Origin: Podochytrium sp. JEL0797
Lineage: Eukaryota > Chytridiomycota > Chytridiomycetes > Chytridiales > Chytriomycetaceae
DNA length: 64,000 nucleotides
Direction of reading: 5' to 3'
Assembly (NCBI GenBank): GCA_027596195.1
Contig: JADGJG010000001.1
Span: 107,621 to 171,620 of the forward strand
Position 1 is the stretch's first letter. Each line of letters begins with the position of its first letter. Positions 43,393 to 53,870 of the stretch are shown here, in pieces. The notes below the pieces were generated by a model that saw only the letters and a program-made list of their open reading frames with translations, had not been told where the DNA came from and made no database searches. A program made the translations under genes and the position numbers.

Positions 43393-44672
43393 TCACAAAA
43401 ACTCTTGCAAACCCCACACCAACCCATTCGGCAACGGAAACTGCAAATGCGCATCCCCCATCGCATACGGTCTCACAAACAACGGACTCAACATGACCAG
43501 CAAACTCATTGTCACGACCCATCCCACGCAGTTTCCAATCCATCCGTTCCCCCAGGTTACTCCGACACGCTTGAACGCCACCGTAATCGTCACCAACGCG
43601 AATTGAATAAGAAAGTAGATGGTGCTCGTTCCGAGGTACGCATGCTCCCGGGGTCCAAAGGCCTGCAAAAGCACCCATTCATGCCATACACCACTCACAA
43701 AAAACACAGCCAAGCTAGCAAACACGAGAACCCATCGCGAGGGTTTGGATCCATGTTTGTACTCTTTCCCGGAGAGCGTTTTGATGAGAGGTGTGAACAC
43801 TGTGACACGCATGCTTTCACTGAAGGGCAAGTTCCACCGGGATCCCCAAAATTCTTGGACCGAGGTGGCGGAGAAGGGGGACCGCAAGGGAATTGTATAC
43901 GTTCCCTTCAATAAAAGGGTGAGAGGGTAAACGATGGTGTGGTAACCTTGGTTGTGTGAGCTTCAGAGGCGCTTTCAATGATTCAAAATAAAAAAAGCTC
44001 AACTGATATCCAACGCACACGCATCCGTAACAACAAACAAGACATGATCCAAAATACCCTTCCCATCTAACGGATGAAGAAACCACCCGTATTCACCATA
44101 GGGATACTTTAAAAACCACGCCTTCCCAAACCCCATCACAACGACATCACCCACCACACACAATCCCATCCATACAAAGAAACGTGCGTCTTGTCTGTCA
44201 TAAGGGACTGTTCGAGTAAGTGTTGCGTCACGCGCCGTGGGCTTGTCGTCCCCCTTGGCACGCGTCATGAGTCGTCGCGCAGATTCGTTCTCTCCTGTAA
44301 CCATGAATTCGGCGTACTCGCGAAACGTCCAATGAGCAGACAATTTGCATGGAACGGATGCGGCCATTTCACAAGTGCGCAGCAGGCCGAGCATGGCGCC
44401 AAAGAGACACTTGCAGAGGCGATCGAATGGCAAGTCGGTGCATGGGAAGCAAGTAGGGATGAGGGAGTAGAGGAGGATGCCGACGAGAGTGGGGTGGAAT
44501 TGTGCGCGGACTGAGAGGAAGTGGAGATATGGGCAGATGACCAGCATGTTGACCTGAACGTTCCCGTGTCCAGTTAGTGCTTGGAAATCAAAGAGATGAG
44601 ATAAAAGAAAAGAACATTCACCAGAGCGAGCCAGATCGGGACTTGCGCAAACTCTAGTGCAGGGACGCCCAT
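43393..44672 (-). CDS. MBOAT / wax-synthase-like membrane O-acyltransferase 1
   Basis: Exons 44672-44622, 44553-44004 and 43946-43393 give 384 aa; introns are 68 and 57 nt. The protein is largely hydrophobic with several membrane segments. It carries the wax-synthase (MBOAT_2) signature SVQEFWGSRWN, in which R-x-W-N follows E-F-W, and later SGVWHEW with the candidate catalytic His. Such enzymes transfer an acyl group from acyl-CoA to an alcohol (wax esters, steryl esters, triacylglycerol) in the ER. The substrate cannot be predicted. It is divergent from acyltransferase 2 (231 bp between starts) and nearly matches acyltransferase 3. Confidence 0.85.
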
Positions 44673-44903
44673 TTTTGATGATTTCAGACGATTTTTTTCG
44701 TTCTTTTTTATATTTGAGTTTTATTCTTGTGAAATATCCGCAGGTCCAGAAGACCCTGAAGTTGGCCGGGATTTGAAGGGATCCGACAGGGACGAATGGC
44801 TGCACCCGGGCTGCGCCTTGGCAAAATTTGATTAAAAAATCATTATTTCATTCCCCAGCGGTTCTCGGCATCCACTTCCCTGTTCCCGACCCCTCATCTT
44901 GCA

Positions 44904-46235
44904 ATGCACGGTCAGCAGATTCTTCCTTATATCGGAATCGTGGCAGTGGTTCCGCCTTGGCTGCTGCTGGTATTCATGCGATAAGCGTTTCCCAATCTCC
45001 CAACTCACTCAGTCCAACCAGTTCGCAATCACCACCGTCGTTCCTCTGATCCACTTCTACCTTCTCACATGCCCGTCTCTCTCTCGAACGGCCGTCACCG
45101 TCTCTGGAGCATCACTCCTGATCCTGATCCCGATGCTCTTCCCAACCAGCGACCCATTCACAAACTACTTCCTCAGCGGAGTCAGTTACTTCTTTTTCAT
45201 GCTACGGTTCCTCGAAATGGGCACCTTTGACCGCTGCTTCACGTCAAAATGGACCATGCAGGATTATTATCAGTTCTTGGGCGTCAGCGACAACGAACCC
45301 ATTCGCCGACTCGTTGCAAAGTCGCCTGAAAGCCAAAGCTCAAACCCAAACCGTTGGAAACCCAAAATCGCTTGGCCGCACGATCGCACGGCGGGGTATT
45401 ACGCCCGCGAATCTGTCAGGCTTGCCATCGTGTTGGTGGTTTTGACCTGGGGTCACGCGTATCTCGAAAAGTACCCGTATAATTCTCGGGGACGCAGTGC
45501 AATGCGGTTTTTGATGCCTTGGGATTGGGAGGGTGTTTTGGAAGCGATGGCGTTTGCGTGTCAGTTGTATGGCGTGATTGATTTGCGTGAGTGCTGTGTC
45601 GCGCTCTTGAATTACGTATTCTGACTTGTTTTGGGATGCATATAGTTTATACCATGGGAACGCTGATGATTGTGGAGATCGTTCGCGCTCCGTTCACCCC
45701 TCCGTTTGACGCACCCTACTTTTCAACCTCTCTTCGTGACTTTGTGAGTGCCCTTGGAACACTTATCACGAAAATTTAACTAATCTCTTCGAACCAGTGG
45801 TCCAACAGATGGAACCAACCCATCAAAATCACAATCCACCGCATCAGCTTCGTCCCCACCCTCACCTTCCTCCAATCCTTGGACCCGAGCAAGGAATCGC
45901 GTCCCCGAAACTTGGCCATCGCAACCTTCACAGCCTTTGCCATGAGCGCCCTCATCCACGAATACGCGATCATTATGCTGATCCCGCAGGTATACATTCC
46001 CGGAGAGAATGCGGCCTTTTTTTTGATGCATGGGGTCGCGTGTTTGGTTGTGGAGAGATTGACGCGTGGTGGAGGTGGAGGGCGCGGATTCGGACCAGTG
46101 GTGGGTTGGTTCGCGACGTGTTTGTTTTTCCTGGTCACGTCGCCGTTTTTTGTGGGACCGTATGGGCGGTCCGAGACGTTTTTGCAGGTGCCTGTTCCGA
46201 GCGGGTTGAAGGAGTTTTTTCAGTCAATGATGTGA
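44904..46235 (+). CDS. MBOAT / wax-synthase-like membrane O-acyltransferase 2
   Basis: Exons 44904-44969, 45022-45586, 45646-45743 and 45798-46235 give 388 aa; introns are 52, 59 and 54 nt. It is a different subfamily from acyltransferase 1, but with the same layout: hydrophobic N terminus (ILPYIGIVAVVPPWLLL), a middle loop KWTMQDYYQFLGVS, the signature SLRDFWSNRWN (assembled across intron 3) and the His motif LIHEYAI. ER membrane acyl transfer is inferred. The third intron splits the F-W of the signature, an intron absent from acyltransferases 1 and 3. It converges on acyltransferase 3, with 65 bp between stop codons. Confidence 0.85.
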
Positions 46236-46300
46236 GACTGTGAGGGCACAGATTTTTCCACAAACTTTCGTTCAGAAAAACTATTCCAAAAATCAAAACG

Positions 46301-47580
46301 TCACAAAAAATCTTGCACAACCCGCACGAAACCATCCGGCAAAGGAAACTGCAAGAGTGCATCCCCCATCGCATAAGGTCTCGCAAACAACGGACTCAAC
46401 ACGAGCAACAAACTCATCGTTACCACCCACCCAACAAATTTTCCAGCCCATCCATTCCCCCAAGTTACTCCAAAACCCGTGACACACTTGACCCCCACCT
46501 CGATCGTCACCAAAAGTCCTTGAATCAGGAAGTAGACGGTGCTTGTGCCGAGGTACGCATGCTCCCGGCGTCCAAGGCACTGCAGAATCCCCCATTCATG
46601 CCACACCCCACTCACAAAAAACGAAGCCATACTGGCGATCACAAGCACCCATCGCGAACGTTGAGTTTCCTGTTTGTGCTCTTTCCCGGAGATTGTTTTG
46701 ACAACGGGTCTGAACACGCCGACACGCATGCTTTCACTGAAGGGCAAGTTCCACCGGGATCCCCAAAACTCTTGGACAGAGGTGGCGGAGAAAGGAGACC
46801 GCATGGGAATTGTGTAAGCTCCCTTCAACAGAAACGTCAGAGGGTAGACGCTGGTGTGGTAGCCTTTGGTAGTGAGGGCGTTAGATGCGGTTGGTTCAAA
46901 AAAAAACTCAACTGATATCCAACGCGCACCAATTCGTAACAGCAAACAACACATGATCCAAAAAACCCTTCCGATCCTGAAACGGATGAAGAAACCATCC
47001 ATATTGACCATACGGGTACTTTAAAAACCACGCCTTTGCAAACCCCAGCACAAAGACATCAACCATCACACACAACCCCATCCAGACAAAGAACCCTGCA
47101 TCCTGTCGGTCACGTGGAACTGTTCGACTCACTGCTCTGCCACGCGCCGCAGGCTTGTCCCCCTTGGCACCCGCGAGTCGTCTGGCGGATTCGTTCTCTC
47201 CCGTTACCATGAATTCGGCATACTCGCGAAATGTCCAGTGAGCAGACAATTTGCTTGGGACGGATGCTGCCATTTCACAGGTGCGCAAGAGTCCGAGCAT
47301 CGTGCCAAAGAGGCCCTTGCAGAGGCGATCGTATGGCACGTCAGTGCATGGGAAGCAGGTGGGGATGAGAGAATAGAGCAAGATGCCGACGAGAGTGGGG
47401 TGGAATTGTGTGCGGACTGAGAGGAAGTGGAGATATGGGCAGATGACCAGCATGTTGATCTGAACATTGCCGAGCCTGTTAGCGCTTCGAAATCAAAAGG
47501 ATATGAGAGAATAGTAAAAAAATATTCACTAGAGCAAGCCAGAGAGGGACTTGTGCAAACTCGAGTGCGGGGATGCCCAT
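46301..47580 (-). CDS. MBOAT / wax-synthase-like membrane O-acyltransferase 3
   Basis: Exons 47580-47530, 47459-46913 and 46863-46301 give 386 aa; introns are 70 and 49 nt. It is a close paralogue of acyltransferase 1 over its full length, including SVQEFWGSRWNLPFSESMRV and SGVWHEW. Both splice phases and the start MGIPALEFAQVPLWLAL are conserved. Differences cluster in the middle loop (ARRLAGAKGDKPAARGRAV) and in the region after HEW. Divergent from decayed acyltransferase 4, reproducing the arrangement of genes 1 and 2. Confidence 0.87.
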
Positions 47581-47823
47581 TTTTGATGATTTCAGATGAT
47601 TTTTTTTCCAAGGGTTTATTTCGTATGTCCATTTATATTCGGGTATTATTCGCGCTCATACCCTGGTCGGGACTTTAGGAGATGCGCCGGGGGCGAATGG
47701 GTTAATGGTTGCATCGATCCATACTGCGCCTGGGCAAAAATTTGCTTAAAATATCCTCAGGCCATTCGCAAGCAGTTATCGGCATCTACTATTTTTTGCG
47801 CCCTCTTTCCACCTTCTACAGCG

Positions 47824-48617
47824 ATGCACGGTCAGCAGATTCTTCCTTATATCGCCATCGTGGCAGTGGTTCCGCCTTGGCTGCTGGTATTCATGCGATA
47901 AGCGTTTCCCAATCTCCCGACTCACTAAGTCCAACCAGTTCGCAATCACCACCGTCGTTCCTCTGATCCATTTCTCCCTTCTTTCGCGCCCGTCTCTCTC
48001 TCGAACGGCTGTCACCGTCTCTCCTGATCCTGATCCCGAAGCTCTTCCCAACAAGCGACCCTTTCACAAATTACTTCCTCAGCGGAGTCAGTTACGTCTT
48101 TTTCATGCTACGATTCCTCGAAATGGGCACTTTCGACCACACCTTCTCATGACTTTTGAGTGCATTGGAGCGTATATAAACAAACCTTCAACTAATCTCT
48201 TCGAATTAGTGGTCCAACAGATGGAACCAGCCAATCAAAATCACAATCCACCGCATCAGCTTCGTCCCCACCCTCACTTTCTTCCAATCCTTGGACCCGC
48301 GCAAAGAATCGCGTCTGAGAAACCTCGCCATCGCAACCTTCACAGCCTTCGCCATGAGCGCCCTCCTCCACGAATACGCAATCATCATTCTCATCCCGCA
48401 GGAATACATCCCGGGAGAAAATGCGCTATTCTTTTTGATGCATGGGGTCGCGTGTTTGGGTATGGAGAGATGGACGCGTGGTGGTGGAGGGCACAGATTT
48501 GGACCGGTGTCGGTTGGTTCGCGACGTATTTGTTTTTCCTCGTCACGTCACCGTTGTGAGGCCTTACGGGCGGTCCGAGACGTCTTTGCAGGTGCCTGCT
48601 CCCAATCAATGATGTGA
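47824..48617 (+). pseudogene. MBOAT / wax-synthase-like acyltransferase 4, decayed
   Basis: Paralogue of acyltransferase 2 reduced by deletions. Exon 1 (MHGQQILPYIAIVAVVPPWLL) and the start of exon 2 are present. An 11-base loss then shifts the frame in the TVSGASLL codons near 48020, and several hundred bases of exons 2-3 are missing after EMGTF (about 48133). Exon 4 (WSNRWNQPIKITIHRIS) is followed by loss of part of the 3' end near 48555-48600. No functional enzyme can result. Confidence 0.87.
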
Positions 48618-48669
48618 AATTGGGAAACTAGTTTATTAAGATTGTTGAACAAAAGAATATAAACCAAAA

Positions 48670-49872
48670 TCAATATGAATTTCTGCTCAAATTACTCCTC
48701 ATCAATCCCAACACGTTTCCCAATCCGCGCCCTTCGGCACACACTGCTTCGACATCCAAACCCGGATTCGGCAACAAGCTCAAAAACCGCACGCTGACCA
48801 ACCCCATCAGCATTCCTCGCGGAATCTCGCCGTCTAATTGATTGAAGGACAGATGCAAATGCACAACCGACCGCATGTTTCCGATTTCGGATGGAATGTG
48901 ACCGGAAAGCTTGTTGGCACTGAGGGATAAGAATCGGAGCTCAGTAAGAAAGCAGATCTGGGTGGGGATGCTGCCATGGAGTAAGTTGTTGGCAATATTA
49001 AGCTCATGCAGCTGTCGCAGGTTTGCAAGCTCATGCGGAATGACACCGGAAAGCTGGTTTCTCTGCAAACTCAGCTGCCGCAAGTTTTGCAATCTTCCCA
49101 AACTCGATGGAATCGCGAATTGCAAGCGATTGTCGGACACGTTGAGAAGTCTCAAGTGGTTGAGTTTCCCAAACGACCTCGGAATCTCTCCCGACAAACA
49201 GTTGCTCGACAGATTCAGTTCCTCGAGCTGCAGCAGATTCCCAAGCTCTTCTGGAACATCACCATCGAACCCGTTGTTGCAGAAATTGAGTGACCGCAAC
49301 TTGTCGAGGCTTCCAATTTCTTTCGGAATCGGACCCTCCAAAGCGCACGAAGCCACACTCAGTCGCTTGAGGTTCACGAGGTTTCCAAGCTCTTTGGGTA
49401 ATATGCCCGTGACGCGAGTGAGACACAACGACAGTGACTCAAGATGAGTGAGGGCTCCTATTTCGTGAGGAATAGGGCCAGTGAGGTCTGCTCGGAAAAG
49501 GTCGAGTGTTTGGAGATTCTGCAGCATTCCGATGGCCTTGGGGATGCTGCCTTGCTGGATATTCCACCAACTGAGAAAGATGAGTCGGTAGAGCTTGAGT
49601 CGTGCGTATGCAGTTTGGAAGGAAGGCGGGAAGAGGAACCAGAGACGGTCAAGTGTGTCAGGATTATTGGTGCTAGCGGATAGGGTCAAGGGATGTGAGG
49701 TAGAGTCGAGAATGAAGCGGGACAGGTTCATCGTGGCAAAGAAGTTGGCCGAGAGACATTGCATAATGCGCTTGCAGAGCCGCTGATACTTGAGGGAGAC
49801 GGATGGGTGGATCCAGGAGAAGATGAGCTGTATGACTTCCGTAGGGATGTGTGTTTGTAGCGGGGCAGTCAT
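48670..49872 (-). CDS. F-box-like / plant-type leucine-rich repeat protein 2
   Basis: Single exon, 400 aa. Residues about 8-55 (IPTEVIQLIFSWIHPSVSLKYQRLCKRIM) form an F-box-like helical domain. From about 110 to 370 there are ten or more IP-type LRRs (for example LEELNLSSNCLSGEIPRSFGKL and LRQLSLQRNQLSGVIPHELANL). No signal peptide, transmembrane helix or kinase. If the F-box is real it would recruit LRR-bound clients to an SCF ubiquitin ligase; otherwise it is a scaffold. It lacks the N-terminal coiled coil and the extra intron of LRR protein 1. Divergent from monooxygenase D1 (236 bp between starts); degraded pieces of its 5' half recur between the next monooxygenases. Confidence 0.82.
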   Translation of the reverse strand: MTAPLQTHIPTEVIQLIFSWIHPSVSLKYQRLCKRIMQCLSANFFATMNLSRFILDSTSHPLTLSASTNNPDTLDRLWFLFPPSFQTAYARLKLYRLIFLSWWNIQQGSIPKAIGMLQNLQTLDLFRADLTGPIPHEIGALTHLESLSLCLTRVTGILPKELGNLVNLKRLSVASCALEGPIPKEIGSLDKLRSLNFCNNGFDGDVPEELGNLLQLEELNLSSNCLSGEIPRSFGKLNHLRLLNVSDNRLQFAIPSSLGRLQNLRQLSLQRNQLSGVIPHELANLRQLHELNIANNLLHGSIPTQICFLTELRFLSLSANKLSGHIPSEIGNMRSVVHLHLSFNQLDGEIPRGMLMGLVSVRFLSLLPNPGLDVEAVCAEGRGLGNVLGLMRSNLSRNSY

Positions 49873-50108
49873 TCCAACGAAGATCAAAAAAGTAGGAGAT
49901 CAGAGATTGGGTGGCACCGCGGCGCCGACCTGCCTCGTGCCCTCGTCATCCAATTCATAACAATTACTTTGCTTTGGGGAATGGGAGGCTGGTATTTGGA
50001 GACATTCTGATCAGCCGTCAAGAAATTCATTCTGGGTGCTTGGCGAATCGCCAAGTCGCTCGTGGTCGCTCAGCCACGCCCCAATTTTATGCCAATTTGA
50101 AAGATATC

Positions 50109-51512
50109 ATGAAAGTTGTGATAGCCGGCGCTGGTCTCGTCGGTGCTGCTACTGCGATCGCACTCCGACAAGCGGGCCACGAGTGCACCCTGTATGACCG
50201 AGTCCATTTGGCTCAAACGGCGAATGGAGCCAACGAGGCTGTCGAATTTGGCGAAGTGGGAGGTGAGCGACTGAGCGTGGTTTGAACCAATAACGGTTAT
50301 TTATTTGCCAATCAGGGGCCGTCTTGTTGAATGCGAGTTGCTTGCGTATGCTTAAGTCGCTCGGGGTGCTTTCCGAGGCCTTGGCTGGATCACTTCCCGC
50401 GCCGTTAGTCCATTGGTGCATTATGAACGGATCAAAAAGAATATCGCTCGATCCTGCCAGATTGGCCGCTCATTGCGCGGATTCGGATACATATACCCAA
50501 CGTCCAGTCCATATCCTCCGTTCGACGGTCAGCTCCGATATTTTTTCCGCTTTCCATCCTTCAAATTTTAAAACGGCATTGTCAGCTCCATGGTATTTTA
50601 ATCAAGGCTGCCTTCAAATCAGGGGTCCAAACGATTGTCGGCAAGAAACTCATTGGCGTTGTCGAAACAAAATCCTGCGTCACGGCCAAATTCGCCGACG
50701 GAACTGCGGTCAGTGGGAACCTCCTCATCGGCGCCGACGGAGTTCACTCCGCGACGCGTCGAACAGTCTTTGGTGCGGATCTCAAGGCGGAGTTCACGGG
50801 TATTATTGGCTACATCGGCGTCGTCAACCTCAAGCAACATAACATCCGTCTTGTTGATCGGTGTGCGTTCCACGTTGACCGCACCAAGAAACACATGGTG
50901 TGCGTCTTCAAAGTGTCGGACGAAGCAGCCACCATCCAAGCCGTTTCATACAGCGATCCCGATCCGGAGGACTCCCAAGACGACGCGTACCGTCCGTACA
51001 ATGATTTGCCCAACCACTCTGCGCGGTTGGCCGACTTTCTCGAAAGCTGGGGCGCTCCGGCCATCCACGTCGAGATGATGCGCAAGGCACACCTTATCAC
51101 CGCCGTGACGATGTACGACTTGCCTGATCTTGCTACGTACCACAAGGGGCGCGTTTTGTTGATTGGAGACGCGGCACATGGGATGTTGCCGAATGCAGGA
51201 TTGGGACTTTCAACTGGACTTGAAGACGTTGGAATTTTGATGGAGTTGTTGAAACAGCTCCCGAGCGCGTATGACCTATCCAAACTGCTTGAGCTGTTTT
51301 CGAGACTCCGCGTCCCGCGCGGCACGGAAGCCTCGCAGTTCAGTCGCATTTTCACGACTCAGTTTTACGCGAAATCGAGATTCGGGGCCGGATTCAGTCA
51401 CTTCATATTCAGAGCCTGCGTTTTCGCAGTGAAGCACAACTTGATCAAGCGTCCTGAGGTTATTAACTATTCGGAACAAGTTTCGAAAGCGATTGTGCAA
51501 TATTCGAGCTGA
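50109..51512 (+). CDS. FAD-dependent monooxygenase, family copy D1
   Basis: Exons 50109-50262, 50316-50527 and 50586-51512 give 430 aa; introns are 53 and 58 nt. GAGLVGAATA, the DG motif GADGVHSATR and the GD motif LIGDAAHGMLPN are present. In this copy the second splice follows ILRST rather than ILRSK. The DGTAVSGNLLIGADG segment has Asn where relatives have Asp. It is tandem with D2 and divergent from LRR protein 2. Its promoter shares GCGAATCGCCAAGTCGCT-like sequence and CCAATTTGAA just before the start with D2. Flavoprotein hydroxylase, substrate unknown. Confidence 0.9.
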
Positions 51513-51584
51513 ATTCGCTCTCATGCGTTTTAATAAATGTAGTTTCCTGGGAATTTCTAAAATTTTCCTATCGTTGTGGGGTCG

Positions 51585-51660
51585 AGACGAAAGTGATTCT
51601 GGTTCATCGTTGCAGAGCCTCTGATAATCGAGGGAGAGGAATGCCCTTTCACACATTCCT
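51585..51660 (-). pseudogene. Relic of the F-box region of LRR protein 2
   Basis: The plus strand reads GGTTCATCGT, then TGCAGAGCCTCTGATAATCG and GAGGGAGAGGAATG. These align with the 5' coding region of LRR protein 2 (49728-49808) with an internal deletion. It lies upstream of monooxygenase D2, where an LRR gene would be expected if the LRR/monooxygenase pair had been duplicated as a unit. Confidence 0.5.
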
Positions 51661-51799
51661 CGGCTTCCAATCGAGAGGTTCGTCATTGAAGACTTCGTGA
51701 TCGGGTGTTAGCAGAAATTCATCCAATTCATCATTCTCGGTGGCGAATCTGCCAAGTCGCTGAGTACGGCTCAGCCCAATTTGAGTCCAATTTGAAATC

Positions 51800-53200
51800 A
51801 TGAAAGTCGTGATCTCCGGAGCCGGTCTCGTCGGTGCTGCTACTGCGATCGCCCTCCGACAAGCGGGCCACGAATGCACTCTGTACGACCGAGTCCACTT
51901 GGTACAAACGGCGAATGGAGCCAACGAGCCAGTCGATTTTGGCGAATCGGGAGGTGGGTGCGGACTCAAAAAGATGTATGATGCGAGATGCCTGATTTCA
52001 GTATTTAGGCGCCGTTTTAGTGAGTGAAATGGGCTTGCGTGCGCTGAAATCGCTCGGCGTGCTTGGTGAAGTCTTGGCCAACTCTCTGCCCACGCGGGTG
52101 ATCAAATGGTTCAAAATCGACGGATCGTCCCCAATTTCAATTGATACAGTCAGATCAGCAATCAATAGTGGTGATAGTGACCCATTGACTCAATGCGCTG
52201 CTTATATCCTTCGTTCCACGGTCTGCTCCGCATTTTTCCATTCTCGATCCATGAAATTGAATCAATCTCTCAGCTGCACGGAATTTTAATCAAAGCTGCC
52301 TTCAAATCCGGGGTCCAAACGATGGTCGGCAAGAAACTCATTGGCGTTGCTGAGACGGAATCCGGCGTCACGGCCAAATTCGCCGATGGAACCTCGGCGC
52401 GTGGAGACCTCCTCATTGGCGCAGACGGAGTTCACTCGGCGACCCGTCGAAAAGTCTTTGGAGCTCACCTCAAGGCGGAGTTCACGGGTATTATTGGGTA
52501 CATTGGTGTCGTCAATCTGAAGAAACACGACATCCGTCTTGACGAACGGTGTGCGTTCTACTTGGACCGCAGCAACAAGCACATGGTCTGTGTCTTCAAA
52601 GTTTCAAATGGAATGGCCACCATCCAAGCCGTGTCGTACAGTGATCCCGATCCGGAGGACTCCCAAGACGACGCGTACCGCCCGTACAATGACCTGCCTA
52701 AACACTCTGCGCGTTTGGCCGACTTTTTGGAAAGCTGGGGTGTTTCTGCGATCCACGTCGAGATGATGCGCAAGGCGCAACAAATCACCCCTGTGACTAT
52801 TTACGACTTGCCTGATCTGGACACGTATCACAAGGGGCGTGTTCTGTTGATTGGAGACGCGGCACATGGAATGGTGCCGTACGCAGGATTGGGTCTTGCA
52901 ACTGGGCTTGAAGACGTTGGAATTTTGATGGAGTTGTTGAAACAGATCCCGAGCGCGTCGGACTTGTCCAAAATGCTTGAGCTGTTTTCAAGACTCCGCG
53001 TCCCGCGTGGCACGCAAGCCTCACAGTTTAGTCGCTATATCACGACTCAGTTTTTTACGAAATCGAGATTCGGGGCCGGATTCAGTCATTTCTGGTTCAG
53101 AGCCAACGTTTTCGCAGTAAAGCACACCTTGATCAAACGACCTCAAGTTATTGACTATTCGGAACAGGTTTCGAAAGCGATTGCGCAGTATTCGAGCTGA
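51800..53200 (+). CDS. FAD-dependent monooxygenase, family copy D2
   Basis: Exons 51800-51953, 52009-52220 and 52274-53200 give 430 aa; introns are 55 and 53 nt. It is the nearest paralogue of D1, with long identical stretches in exon 3. Motifs: GAGLVGAATA, GADGVHSATR, LIGDAAHGMVPYAG (Tyr where others have Asn). All exon lengths equal those of D1 (154, 212, 927). Converges on broken copy D3. Same inferred reaction class as the others. Confidence 0.9.
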
Positions 53201-53870
53201 ATGCGTTCTATATTTTGCGTTATTACATAAAGTTTAAGGTGGAGGGGTTGAGATGCTGCAGCATGCTAAAAAAAGGATATAGATGAACTGCTCTTTGGGA
53301 GGAGCGACACATGCGTTGTTATAATGTGTTGTCAAAATAAATCCGTAACCAACGGAAAGAACAACGACGGAATCTCGACACTCATCGAAGTCATAGGTGT
53401 AAGTTTTAATGGGAGGCGCCCGGCAAGATTCGTTTAAAAATTCATTCCGCCAAGGGTTTTCGCTTCTTCTCCCCTTCACGCTCGGAAACGTTCACAAATA
53501 AGTAATCATTAGCTCTGACAGCGAGGCCACGGACCATTCTCGTCCCTTCCAGTATGAAAAAATTCATAAGCGCGTTCGGAACCAACTTCCCCATTTCATC
53601 ATCTTCCACCCCCAGAGCCGCTGATAAATGAGGAAGAGGGGGTGGATTCAGGAAAAGATATGCAATAGAATTCCCCTGGATTTGTGTTTGCCGCGAGCTA
53701 GGCCGTCCTTCCGGAGATTAAATGGTGATGGATGAGTGATGGATTATATTGGCTGGCCCCATCACACTCCTTCAACTTCCGCTCGGGAGTTTCGAAATTG
53801 GAGACTTCCTAATACGCGAAAGGTTATGATGGTGTGCAAGAGGTGAAAAACGCTATTCAATAAATAAAAA
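53201..53870. other. Convergent intergenic region with a second F-box/LRR relic
   Basis: 670 bp between two stop codons. At about 53612-53700 the sequence CAGAGCCGCTGATAAATGAG, then GGTGGATTCAGGAAAAGATA and TGTGTTTGCCGCGAG, resembles the start of LRR protein 2 (49775-49862), heavily mutated. The remainder includes unsupported open frames on the minus strand; nothing else is recognised. Confidence 0.45.
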
